Shown piece after piece: positions 33,336 to 44,153 of a DNA stretch of 64,000 nucleotides. The translations under genes and the position numbers were made by a program. Every line of letters begins with the position of its first letter. Position 1 is the stretch's first letter. The DNA is from Bradyrhizobium sp. WSM3983 (GTDB lineage: Bacteria > Pseudomonadota > Alphaproteobacteria > Rhizobiales > Xanthobacteraceae). The stretch covers positions 1-64,000 of the forward strand of contig NZ_AXAY01000007.1 in the NCBI RefSeq assembly GCF_000473045.1, given 5' to 3'. The notes below the pieces were generated by a model that searched no databases, was not told the origin of the DNA, and saw nothing but the letters and a program-made list of their open reading frames with translations.

Positions 33336-33497
33336 TCTGCCCGCCGTTCCGGATCACTTGTTCGGGATGACCGCGGTGCGGGATGCACCCATGCGCCGCG
33401 GTGCCTGCCTGAGAAGAACTTTGCTGTCTAGATTGGGCTTCATAGAACGAATCCTTCGCGGCTTTGCACCGCAACACGCTCGATCTGACAGCCCGAG

Positions 33498-35087
33498 ATG
33501 AACCAGTTCACACGGCAGAGCAGCCAGCCTGCCGACATCCAGACATTGCCCGACGACATCGCCGAGGAACTGACCCGCCTTCCGGGCGAGGTCATGAGCG
33601 TCAGCGACGCACCGCCGATCTCGCCGCCTGCACCGCTGTCGTCCGATGAGGTCCGCACCATCGTCATCAGCCTGATGCTGACGATGTTCCTGGCCGCTCT
33701 CGACCAGACCATCGTCGCCACTGCGCTGCCGACCATTGGGCGCCAGTTCCAGGACGTCTCGAACCTATCCTGGGTGATCACCGCCTATCTGCTCGCCTCG
33801 ACCGCGGTCGCGCCGGTGTTCGGGACGCTGAGCGATATCTACGGCCGCAAGGCCATGCTGATCGTGTCGTTGAGCTTGTTCATTGCCGGCTCGGTGCTAT
33901 GCGCGATCGCGCCGAGCATGCCAATGCTGATTTTGGCGCGCGGCCTCCAGGGGCTCGGCGGCGGCGGCATCATGCCGGTCGTGCAGACCGTGATCTCCGA
34001 CGTCGTGTCCCCGCGCGAGCGCGGCCAGTACCAGGCCTATTTCTCCAGCGTCTGGATGGTCGGCGGCATTCTCGGCCCCGTCATCGGCGGCGTGTTCGCC
34101 GAGCATCTGCACTGGTCCATGATCTTCTGGATCAACCTGCCGCTCGCAGCTGCAGCCCTCGCGCTGCTGCTGCCGAAGATGAAGAAGATCCCAGTGTTTC
34201 ACCGCAAGCGCAAGGTCGACTGGCTCGGCGGCGTGCTGCTGATGGCCTCCGCCGTCGTCTTCATGCTGGTGCTGACCTGGGGCGGCACGCGTTATCCCTG
34301 GCTCTCGCCGACCGTGCTGTCGATGGTGGGCGGCGCCGTCGCACTCGCGGTGACTTTCGTGTGGCACGCGCGCCGGTCGGACGAGCCGTTCCTGCCGCTG
34401 CCGCTGCTCTCGGGATCGGTCGCGCCCTTCGCGCTGACCGCCGGCGGCTGCGGGCTCGGGGCGATCACGGGCCTCACCGTGCAGCTGCCGCTCTATTACG
34501 AGTCGGTCTATCACCTCAGCGCCAGCGAGGCGGGGCTTGCACTGATTCCGCTCGCAGCGGTCTCGACCGTGGGTGCGGCGGTCGCCGGCCGTACCATGGC
34601 GCGCGCCAGGCATTACAAGCGCGTCGCGATTATCGGCACGTCCTGGGCCGCGCTGTGCGCGCTCGGCCTCACGCTGACGACTTTGCCGCTATGGGCTTTG
34701 CTGACGCTGATGGCCGCGTTTGCGCTCGGCCTCGGCACGACCTTCCCGGTCTGCGTGGTCTCGCTGCAGAATTCGGTGGCCCGTCCGCAGGTCGGCACCA
34801 TCACCGGCGCGATGAACTTCTTCCGCTCGCTGATGTCCTCGTTCACGGTCGCCGCGTTCGCCGCCATCCTGCTGATCGCGCTCGGCGCCGACATTCCGCT
34901 GGCCGGCGAGCATCACGCCGCGGGCAGCATCCCCGCGATCCCGACCGAGGACATGCGGCACGCGTTCCGCTACGTCTTTGCGGCTGCGACCGCGCTGATG
35001 ACCACCGCCGCGCTGTGCCTGATCATGATGGAGGAGCGGCCGCTGGCCGGTCCCACCACCACGCAACCGGTCGAGATGGCGGAGTAG
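33498..35087 (+). CDS. DHA2-family (EmrB/QacA) multidrug exporter
   Basis: The 529-residue protein has a soluble ~50-residue N-terminus and about fourteen membrane helices. The DHA2 signatures are FLAALDQTIVATALPTIGR in helix 1, WVITAYLLASTAVAPVFGTL and SDIYGRKAML in the loop 2-3, and GGILGPVIGGVF in motif C. It would export drugs or metabolites against the proton gradient. No membrane-fusion partner (EmrA) lies next to it. Its stop is followed directly by the convergent alpha/beta-hydrolase gene (0-base gap). Confidence 0.92.
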   Translation: MNQFTRQSSQPADIQTLPDDIAEELTRLPGEVMSVSDAPPISPPAPLSSDEVRTIVISLMLTMFLAALDQTIVATALPTIGRQFQDVSNLSWVITAYLLASTAVAPVFGTLSDIYGRKAMLIVSLSLFIAGSVLCAIAPSMPMLILARGLQGLGGGGIMPVVQTVISDVVSPRERGQYQAYFSSVWMVGGILGPVIGGVFAEHLHWSMIFWINLPLAAAALALLLPKMKKIPVFHRKRKVDWLGGVLLMASAVVFMLVLTWGGTRYPWLSPTVLSMVGGAVALAVTFVWHARRSDEPFLPLPLLSGSVAPFALTAGGCGLGAITGLTVQLPLYYESVYHLSASEAGLALIPLAAVSTVGAAVAGRTMARARHYKRVAIIGTSWAALCALGLTLTTLPLWALLTLMAAFALGLGTTFPVCVVSLQNSVARPQVGTITGAMNFFRSLMSSFTVAAFAAILLIALGADIPLAGEHHAAGSIPAIPTEDMRHAFRYVFAAATALMTTAALCLIMMEERPLAGPTTTQPVEMAE

Positions 35088-36806
35088 CTAGCCGCCGCGG
35101 TCGGCATCGTCGCCGGGATTGTCTGCGCCGGTCTTCCGCGCTTTCGCCGCAAGCTGTTCTTTGAGCCGCGCCAGCGCCTCGGCGGACCAATCACGGACAT
35201 CGGTGACCGCGACCCAGGCATCGACGTAGTGCTCGGGCGCGTAGACATGGCCAAAGCCCATCGGCGCGCCGTTGGCGACCGCCATGTCCAGCGCGAGCTG
35301 CAGCATCGTGACGATTGGATACCATCGCAGCTCCGGTGATACGTCGGGCCCGCGCGGCGCCGTCATCCAGGCCGGCGCCTGAAAGGCGTCGCGGTAGGCA
35401 AAGAACGTGATCGCGTCACTTGCATATTGCAGATAGACGACGCGCATCGGGCCCCAGGGCGCATCTGCCGGCACCGTCGGCCCATTCTGGTTCATGAAAC
35501 GCACGAAGCGGCTGTCGCGGAATTCCGGCAGCCAGGCCGGCGAGCCCGGATTGCGGTTCGCGGTGACCGAGCGCCAGATGCGGCTCGCGAACGGCGCCCC
35601 GCTCCACAGCGCACCTGCAATGGGGTCGCCGATCGTCTCGAACAGCTCCGCGGATTTTTCCGAGTTGAGGGCGCCGAGGCTCAGCCCATGCAGGTACAGC
35701 TTCGGCCGCCGGTCCTTCGGCAGCGTCGTCCAGTAGCCATAGATTTCAGAGAAGAGCGCGCGCGCGGCTTCCGCGCCGTATTCGGGCTGAAATAGCAGCG
35801 ACAGCGGGCTGTTGAGATAGGAGTACTGCATCGCGACGCTCGCGACGTCGCCGTGGTGGAGATATTCGACAGTGTCCATCGCGGCCGGATCGATCCAGCC
35901 GGTGCCGGTCGGCGTGACGACGATGAGTGTTCCGCGTTCAAAACCGTGCTGTCGCTTGAGCTCGTCGAGCGCGAGCCTGGCACGCGCCTGCGCCGTGCCG
36001 GCGCCGGCAAGGCCGACATAGACACGCACGGGCTCCTGCGCAGCCTGTCCGGTGACCGCGCTGATCCCGGTTGCGGTCGGACCTGAGGCAATGAAGCGGC
36101 GTCCCGTGCGCCCGAGCTCCGTCCATTTCACCAGCGATGCCGCGCCTCCCGTTTTTCCGGGATCGGTCGGTTGTGGCCGCTCGGGCTCGAACAAGGCATC
36201 GAATTCGCGGAAGGACGAATCGAGCGCGCGAAACGCCGTGCTGATCAGGAGATTGCTGGCAATCGACCAGAACAGCAGGCCTGCAATCAAGACGCCGAGG
36301 ACATTGGCGACCTTTCGCGGAATGATGCGCTTCGTGCGGACAGCGAGGAACCGCGAGATGAGCGCAAACAGCCGCCCCAGCACCAGCAGCACCACGAACA
36401 TGATCAGGGCGATGGCGCAGACCTTGAGCGGATGTGCGGTTTCGACCGGTGGCATCTTCATCACGGCGCGGATCGAGTTCTGCCATCCGGCTGCCCGCCA
36501 CAGATAGACGATGACGACGATCAGGCAGCCGGCCGCGACCAGCGCATTCGCGCTGGATCTCAGCTGCGGCGAGGGCTCGGGCAGTTCGAGATAGTGCCAT
36601 AGCCAGCGCCAGAGGTTTCCGGCGAGATAGCCGATCGCAAAACAAGCGCCGGCGAGGGCGCCTTGCGTGAGATAGCTCCGCGGGATCAGCGTCGGCGTCA
36701 GCGCGGCGGCGAAGAACAGGGCGCCGAGCATGAGGCCGACGCCGGACAGCGACAGCATTTGCCGCCGGATGAGCCACGCCAGTTTCTGGAAAGCACTCAG
36801 CGGCAA
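35088..36806 (-). CDS. Alpha/beta-hydrolase membrane protein (Abhydrolase_9 type)
   Basis: The 572-residue protein has about five membrane helices in the first 200 residues, starting with LMLGALFFAAALTPTLIPRS. A soluble hydrolase domain follows with LIVVTPTGTGWIDP, the nucleophile elbow HGLSLGALNSE (Ser in GLSLG) and MGFGHVYAPEHYVDAWVAV supplying a likely catalytic His. This matches the family related to Mycobacterium Rv1069c, whose substrate is not established. Its start lies four bases after the stop of the GAF kinase gene, so the two leftward genes are probably co-transcribed. Confidence 0.82.
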   Translation of the reverse strand: MPLSAFQKLAWLIRRQMLSLSGVGLMLGALFFAAALTPTLIPRSYLTQGALAGACFAIGYLAGNLWRWLWHYLELPEPSPQLRSSANALVAAGCLIVVIVYLWRAAGWQNSIRAVMKMPPVETAHPLKVCAIALIMFVVLLVLGRLFALISRFLAVRTKRIIPRKVANVLGVLIAGLLFWSIASNLLISTAFRALDSSFREFDALFEPERPQPTDPGKTGGAASLVKWTELGRTGRRFIASGPTATGISAVTGQAAQEPVRVYVGLAGAGTAQARARLALDELKRQHGFERGTLIVVTPTGTGWIDPAAMDTVEYLHHGDVASVAMQYSYLNSPLSLLFQPEYGAEAARALFSEIYGYWTTLPKDRRPKLYLHGLSLGALNSEKSAELFETIGDPIAGALWSGAPFASRIWRSVTANRNPGSPAWLPEFRDSRFVRFMNQNGPTVPADAPWGPMRVVYLQYASDAITFFAYRDAFQAPAWMTAPRGPDVSPELRWYPIVTMLQLALDMAVANGAPMGFGHVYAPEHYVDAWVAVTDVRDWSAEALARLKEQLAAKARKTGADNPGDDADRGG

Positions 36807-36809
36807 TTA

Positions 36810-39332
<2,523 letters not shown>

Positions 39333-39369
39333 CCCGGATTATCACATCTCCTGCGGCCGGAGCCAGTGC

Positions 39370-39412
39370 CCGGAGTGTCACCTCTCCCCGCTGGGGAGAG
39401 GTGACACTCCGG
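39370..39412. repeat. 20-bp perfect inverted repeat hairpin
   Basis: The arm 39370-39389 (ccggagtgtcacctctcccc) is exactly complementary to 39393-39412 with a 3-base loop. It separates the stop of the ThDP enzyme gene from the GAF kinase gene and could block readthrough or stabilise the 3' end. No T-run follows, so it is not a classical terminator. Confidence 0.75.
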
Positions 39413-39417
39413 CCGGC

Positions 39418-41052
39418 TCACGTCCCGGGCCGCGACACCTCGGTCTCCTTGCTGGTGATGAACTCCAGCAGCACGGGAATGCCATCCTGCGTCTTCTGGA
39501 TGCCGCGCTTGATCGCGGGAATGATGTCCTCAGGCCTTGTCACCCGTTCCCCGTAGCCGCCGAAGGCGCGTGCCATCGCGGAATAGTCGCCGGAAATGTC
39601 GGTCGAGCGATATTTCTCCGTCGAGATCGGCATCACCTTCAGTTCGATCGCCATCGAGAAATTGTTGAGCAGGATCGACATGATCGGGATGCGTTCGCGC
39701 ACTGCGGTCTCGAAATCCATGCCGGTAAAACCAATGGCCGCATCGCCCCAGACATTGATGCAGAGCTTGTCAGGCTTGGCGAGCTTGGCGCCCATCGCGA
39801 GGCCAAGGCCATAGCCAAGCTGCGTCGTCTTGCCCCAGCCGAGATAGGAGAGGGGTGTGACCGCCTTCCAGAACGGCGAGAGCTGGTCGCGTGGGCTGCC
39901 GGCGTCATGGGTGATGATGGTGTTGTCGATGTCGACGGTGTGTTGCAAGTCCCACAGCACGCGATAGGGGCTCAAGGGCGCATCGTTGCTGGTGAGTTTC
40001 GGCATCCATTTCGCCAGCCACTCCTTGTGCGAGGCCGCAATCTCGGCCGCGACCGCGGAAGCATCGCGATCCGCATTGACGGTCTTGCCGATCTCTTCCA
40101 GCAGCGCGTCGAGCACGAGACCGGCGTCGCCGACGAGGCCGATCTTGGCTTCGACATCCTTGTTGAGATGATTGGGATCAAGCGTGGAATGGATGATGGT
40201 CTTTCCCTTCGGCATTGCGATGCCAAAGCTGGTCTCGGTGAAGGAGCAGCCGATGCCGAAGATGACGTCGGCCTCGGCGAGAAACTTTGGCACCGCGCGC
40301 GGCACCGCAAGACCACCCGAGCCGAGCGAGAGCGGATGCGTCTCCGGAAATGACGATTTGCCGCCGAGGCTCGTGGTAACAGGAATGGCCAGCCGTTCCG
40401 CAAGCCGCTTCAATTGCGGCCATGCCTGCGCGTAATGCACGCCTTGGCCGGCATAGATCACCGGACGCTTGGCATTGACGAGCAGAGCGGCGGCTTCCTT
40501 CACGTGCACGGGGTCGGCGCCGTAGCGGGTCCGCAGCACCGGCGTGTAGTTCAGCGGTTCCGGCACCTCCTCGTTCCACATGTCGGCGGGAATTTCCACG
40601 ATCACCGGCCCGCCGCGGCCGTTCTTCAACTTGGTGAAAGCGCGTCGAAAAATGTTGGTGACCTCGGCTGCGAGGATGATCGGCTCGGACGATTTCGAAA
40701 ACGGCTTCATCGCCTCGCTGGAATTGAAGTTCGGCTCGATATGCGCAAGCCGTCGCTGATAGCCCATCGGCAGCACCAGCACGGGCACGGATTCGCCAAA
40801 GCACTGCGCGACGCCGCCCATCGCGTTCTCCGCGCCGGGCCCGTGCTGCATGCAGAACGCGCCGATCGTGCGCCCCGACGTAACCCGCGAGATCGCGTCC
40901 GCCATGTGCACCCCGACGCGCTCCTGCCGCACCATCACCGGGCGAATCTCGGCCTTCGCCGCGTGCTCGATCAGGTGATTGACGGGATAGCCGCAGAGGA
41001 TCTCGATCCCCTCGCGCCGCATGATTTCCGCAATGGCGGTGCCGAGCTTCAT
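39418..41052 (-). CDS. Thiamine diphosphate-dependent enzyme, acetolactate synthase-like
   Basis: ATG 41052, preceded by ggagagag, gives 544 residues with the three-domain ThDP fold. The catalytic Glu lies in VMVRQERVGVHMADAISRV, a central FAD/regulatory-like domain holds RPVIYAGQGVHYAQAWPQL, and the ThDP motif is GDAAIGFTGMDFETAV followed by LLNNFSM. The family includes acetolactate synthases, oxalyl-CoA and benzoylformate decarboxylases; the substrate here is unclear, and no ilvN partner is adjacent. Leftward; a long hairpin lies just beyond its stop. Confidence 0.88.
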   Translation of the reverse strand: MKLGTAIAEIMRREGIEILCGYPVNHLIEHAAKAEIRPVMVRQERVGVHMADAISRVTSGRTIGAFCMQHGPGAENAMGGVAQCFGESVPVLVLPMGYQRRLAHIEPNFNSSEAMKPFSKSSEPIILAAEVTNIFRRAFTKLKNGRGGPVIVEIPADMWNEEVPEPLNYTPVLRTRYGADPVHVKEAAALLVNAKRPVIYAGQGVHYAQAWPQLKRLAERLAIPVTTSLGGKSSFPETHPLSLGSGGLAVPRAVPKFLAEADVIFGIGCSFTETSFGIAMPKGKTIIHSTLDPNHLNKDVEAKIGLVGDAGLVLDALLEEIGKTVNADRDASAVAAEIAASHKEWLAKWMPKLTSNDAPLSPYRVLWDLQHTVDIDNTIITHDAGSPRDQLSPFWKAVTPLSYLGWGKTTQLGYGLGLAMGAKLAKPDKLCINVWGDAAIGFTGMDFETAVRERIPIMSILLNNFSMAIELKVMPISTEKYRSTDISGDYSAMARAFGGYGERVTRPEDIIPAIKRGIQKTQDGIPVLLEFITSKETEVSRPGT

Positions 41053-41193
41053 GGCGTCTCTCTCCTCCGGCAGGGGCCGGTTGGTCCGGCCGATTGGACG
41101 AGAGAGGATCAGGAATTTGGGGGATGGTAAAGCTCCGCTTCGCACGCAGAGAGCAGCTATGCAGCGCGAGCGTGCACCCAGACGGGGAGCGGC

Positions 41194-41292
41194 CTATCCC
41201 ACCAAGACCAGTGCGAGCAGGCCTGATCCCAGTAATGCAACGCCGGCCACGGTGACGGCCAGAAAGGCAAGCGATGTAAATTCTTCGTGCAT
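41194..41292 (-). CDS. Tiny single-helix membrane protein (32 aa)
   Basis: The frame reads MHEEFTSLAFLAVTVAGVAL then LGSGLLALVLVG to TAG at 41194-41196. It is almost entirely one membrane helix with an acidic N-terminus. It lies 17 bases after another tiny membrane gene on the same strand, and the two are probably co-expressed. Weak ribosome-binding sequence (gggttg). Confidence 0.55.
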   Translation of the reverse strand: MHEEFTSLAFLAVTVAGVALLGSGLLALVLVG

Positions 41293-41309
41293 GGTCGTTC
41301 AACCCGATT

Positions 41310-41402
41310 TCACCACGCCCCGATCATCACCAGAGTGGCGATGCTCAACAGCGAGCAACAGAGAATAATTGCTGGAGCGACGAAAGCCTGATGCGAACGC
41401 AT
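41310..41402 (-). CDS. Tiny single-helix membrane protein (30 aa)
   Basis: ATG 41402 has ggagagg six bases upstream and encodes MRSHQAFVAPAIILCCSLLS then IATLVMIGAW. The product is a single hydrophobic helix. The good ribosome-binding sequence and the tandem arrangement with the 32-residue gene support coding despite the length. Confidence 0.55.
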   Translation of the reverse strand: MRSHQAFVAPAIILCCSLLSIATLVMIGAW

Positions 41403-41690
41403 TGTTGCCTCTCCGTACCAAAACGAGTTGCAACGATAGCCCGGCGATGTTTTGCTGTGACTTCGCGACAGCTGGAAAGCGGCTTCAATCTCAAGGTCGA
41501 TTGTTTCGTCCCGCACGGCTGACGAAGTCTCTTCACGGCTCCGCGAGCGGAAAATTCAACGCTTTCGTGAGGTTGCATGGCGGACAAAACACACCATCGC
41601 TGAGCTAGATCAGCCATATGGTGCGCGCATCAGGCCGCCCGGACTTGCCAGCCGCCACAGGCGTTGGTCGGCCCGGCAGCGGCAAACGCA

Positions 41691-42143
41691 CTATTTGCAG
41701 TTTTTGCAGATGGTCAATTTACGCCTCAGCGCCTCGTCTTCCTGATCGATCGATGACTGCGCGTCGAGGCCATTTGTATCCCGACTGGAGCCCTTCGCTG
41801 CGCGTGATTTCACGGGCGGCGCCATCTGACTCGGTGCGTCATTGTCGTCGGTACTGGCGCTGAAGCCATCATAATCGGCGGCTGGATTTGGCGGCGGAGG
41901 AGGTGCGCCAATCACAGGTGGCGAAGGCTCTCTGCCGGCCGCCGGCGGGGTTCTATCGTTTGTCACCACTGCCGGTTCTCCCTTGGGCCTGGCGTTCTTG
42001 GCGGCCGCATGCGGCGGCGTTGCATGGGGCGGGGCGAGAGAAACCGGCGGCGTGGCCGAATTCTGGCCTCTCGCGCTGTCCTGCGACCAGGCGCAGACAA
42101 AGAAGAGGCTGAGAGCCAGGAGCGTTGTGCGTCTCATCGGCAT
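41691..42143 (-). CDS. Hypothetical exported Pro-rich protein
   Basis: The 150-residue protein has a signal peptide (MRRTTLLALSLFFVCAWSQ region; ATG at 42137 or 42143). A Pro/Ala-rich mature part follows (PPPPPNPAADYDGFSASTDD), and it ends LRRKLTICKNCK with two cysteines. It is likely periplasmic and disordered. I recall comparable proteins in Bradyrhizobium but no function. Leftward, with no operon partner. Confidence 0.65.
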   Translation of the reverse strand: MPMRRTTLLALSLFFVCAWSQDSARGQNSATPPVSLAPPHATPPHAAAKNARPKGEPAVVTNDRTPPAAGREPSPPVIGAPPPPPNPAADYDGFSASTDDNDAPSQMAPPVKSRAAKGSSRDTNGLDAQSSIDQEDEALRRKLTICKNCK

Positions 42144-42479
42144 CCTTCAAATTGCCCTGGTCAATGATTGACAGCATGGCTCCTCGAGCCGCGCAGCGAA
42201 GAATATCAGCACCCACGTGACCGTCAAAGTTGACGGAAATGGGGTGCGAGCCTCCATCCGTGCCACGATCCCTTGTGTCGCCCGACGGGCAAAACACGCC
42301 AGCGCTGGGTCAATCGGCGGCCGTCAAACTATTCGTATTTACAGAAATTCTGTTTTGCCGTACAAGTCGAAATATCCCGCCCGCCACAAGGGCGTTTCGC
42401 GATCGTCACGAGACGGGGCTGGGATGCGGTGGCCGCGACGGCGTCGGCGCGGGAAGTTGGCTGCAGGGCGGGCAACCGT

Positions 42480-42890
42480 GAGCAGCGCTTCGCGTGGCAC
42501 GACACGGCGCTGACAGCGTCTTCGCAGGGCTTTCACGGTGAGCGCACGCCAGCCGGGAAGGATGCATGCGAGGATGTGCGCGGACGGAGAAGTCGTGTGG
42601 TCCTGGCGCCCGGAGCCTGTGCGTCAAGTCCTGCGGTGATGTGGCGGCCCGATCGGGCACGCACATCAGTGATCTGCATGGCGACGGGGGCAATAGTGCA
42701 TCGCTCCCCGGAGAGCACGTCATAAGCCGTTCCAACCATCCGCGCAGGGAAGGCCGGGATGCCTCCGGCTGCCCTGTTACCCGCTGTGCAGTGTAGCGCA
42801 ATCTACTCATGGCATAGCGGTCGATGGGAGCCAGCCGGCTCCCGGCCTTCCCTGCGCCCTCTTTCAATGGAGGGTGAGGCGACCAAGCAA
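42480..42890. repeat. Dispersed Bradyrhizobium-type repeat with 15-bp inverted arms
   Basis: The arms gcagggaaggccggg (42744-42758) and cccggccttccctgc (42841-42855) are perfect complements. They are followed by gccctctttcaatggaggg, a signature I associate with a repeat family found many times in Bradyrhizobium genomes. The GC-rich stretch to the left (from about 42480) appears to belong to the same element. Open frames inside read as Arg/Ser/Pro-rich peptides and are not credible genes. This accounts for much of the 42144-43136 gene-free stretch; 42144-42480 holds nothing recognised. Confidence 0.55.
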
Positions 42891-42938
42891 AGCTCGGGCG
42901 AAACAGGCCGCGAGAACGCGAAGGTATGTCTGCGAGGC

Positions 42939-43026
42939 CGTAGGATGGGTAGAGCACTTGCGAAACCCATCATGCTTCAACGCGGAAGAATCTTGATGGG
43001 TTTCGCTTCGCTCTACCCATCCTACG
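42939..43026. repeat. Palindromic repeat (CGTAGGATGGGTAGAGC type)
   Basis: The arm cgtaggatgggtagagc at 42939 pairs with gctctacccatcctacg ending at 43026. Inner arms gcgaaacccatcatg / ttgatgggtttcgc pair as well, giving a long hairpin of the same class as the one at 4851. Confidence 0.8.
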
Positions 43027-43048
43027 GCAGCACGAATGCCTCGTGCTC

Positions 43049-43130
43049 CGTCATTGCGAGCGAAAGCGAAGCAATCCAGAATCCCTCAGCGGAAGGACTC
43101 TGGGATTGCTTCGCGAGGCGTGACACGACG
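43049..43130. repeat. Palindromic repeat (GTCATTGCGAGCGAA type)
   Basis: cgtcattgcgagcgaaagcg with agcaatccagaatccc is mirrored by ctctgggattgcttcgcgag and gtgacacgacg. This is a widespread alphaproteobacterial intergenic palindrome. It directly follows the stop of the Flp pilin gene and may end its transcript. Confidence 0.75.
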
Positions 43131-43136
43131 ACGAAG

Positions 43137-43301
43137 TTACTTCGCGGCTGCGCTGATCGAGTTGAACTTGTTGCTGAGGAGGACGCTGCCCGTGTTGGTC
43201 ACGACCGTGACGATGGCAAGCGCAATGCCGGCGGCGATCAGGCCATACTCGATCGCAGTGGCGCCATTTTCGTCGGCAAGAAAAGACCTGAGCAAAATCA
43301 T
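43137..43301 (-). CDS. Flp-family type IVb pilin
   Basis: ATG 43301 has gaggag upstream and gives 54 residues. The leader MILLRSFLADENG is followed by the prepilin-peptidase site G/ATAIEYG and a hydrophobic helix (LIAAGIALAIVTVVTN). This is a normal Flp prepilin: the Tad secretion system polymerises it after cleavage by TadV/CpaA. No tad/cpa genes lie in the window, so this is a solitary pilin copy. Longer frames start upstream without leader character. Confidence 0.9.
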   Translation of the reverse strand: MILLRSFLADENGATAIEYGLIAAGIALAIVTVVTNTGSVLLSNKFNSISAAAK

Positions 43302-43487
43302 CGCCAACTCCTCATCATCCGGTCCAATGTAGGCGCGCAGCGTTATCAAACTGGTAAAGTGATCGACGGGCATTTGCGCGCGTCAAATATACAAGGCTCG
43401 GCCGAACCCTGCCTGCCGTGTCTTAACGTATCAGCCGTTAAACGAAGGTTTCATTATCCAATTCAAATGAGCGGAAGCCGGCCCGCC

Positions 43488-43670
43488 TCAACTCGTGGTG
43501 GTGCGTCCCGGCGCGTCCTTGCGAGCGCGTCCCAGCACGGCCGCGAGACGGCCGACCAGATAGCCCACCACTTCCGGCTGCACGCGCGCTGCACCGTCGG
43601 CGATGCGCTCTTCCTCGGTCGTGTCACTCACGATCCCGATGTAGTTCTTTCTGGCGTTCTGCTGCGGCAC
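43488..43670 (-). CDS. Small hypothetical protein (60 aa)
   Basis: The GTG at 43670 opens VPQQNARKNYIGIVSDTTEE and continues ERIADGAARVQPEVVGYLVG with a helical C-terminus. The composition looks protein-like, unlike the Arg-rich sequence further upstream in the same open frame. The ribosome-binding sequence is weak (caggg), so the start is uncertain. Unknown function. Confidence 0.45.
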   Translation of the reverse strand: MPQQNARKNYIGIVSDTTEEERIADGAARVQPEVVGYLVGRLAAVLGRARKDAPGRTTTS

Positions 43671-43864
43671 GAAGGTGCGAACCCTGGCTCGATCGAGGGC
43701 CGGATCATGCTGCGCGTAAGGGAAATCGGAGGTTAATTTTGGCTCCCGTAGGAATACCCGGTGCGACACGATGACAATTTGGTGGCGAAATTGCCTCGGC
43801 CGCTTAAGGGATTGTTGAGGCTGTTCGTCAACCGATCGGCAAGCATGCCGATCGCGGCTTATCC

Positions 43865-44095
43865 CTACCGACCGCCCGCGTTCAACGCCCGCAGCATCCC
43901 AATGCGCGCGAACATCAGCCAACCGCCGCCGGTCTCCGCCGCGTTGATCAGCATCTCGATCGCGCTCTGCCAGCGCGGCTCCTGCTGCTCGGCTTCGGGC
44001 AACTCCATGATGAAGTCGGCGGCCTCTTGCAGCGTGCGCAGCTTGGCGCCGCCGCGCAAGCCGATCGGATCGTCGAACGGCGTCGACCAGGGCAT
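43865..44095 (-). CDS. Small hypothetical protein (76 aa)
   Basis: The product begins MPWSTPFDDPIGLRGGAKLR and continues TLQEAADFIMELPEAEQQEP, RWQSAIEMLINAAETGGGWL. It is a soluble, mainly helical protein with an amphipathic core, in a family of short rhizobial proteins without assigned function. It lies 58 bases downstream of ku on the same strand and may be co-transcribed with it. Confidence 0.7.
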   Translation of the reverse strand: MPWSTPFDDPIGLRGGAKLRTLQEAADFIMELPEAEQQEPRWQSAIEMLINAAETGGGWLMFARIGMLRALNAGGR

Positions 44096-44153
44096 GTCAG
44101 GCTGCCCGATCGGTGAGGGGAGACGTCACGGCGCGATCGCGGATGTGACGCTG

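Noticed and set aside
42406..42957. Long leftward open frame with start codon
   Set aside because: The translation is Arg/Pro/Ser-rich without protein-like periodicity and lies within a dispersed repeat; such frames are artefacts of GC-rich repeats.
43424..43445. Possible CtrA site (TTAA...TTAA) upstream of the Flp pilin
   Set aside because: The two TTAA units are separated by 11 bases rather than the 7 of the CtrA consensus.
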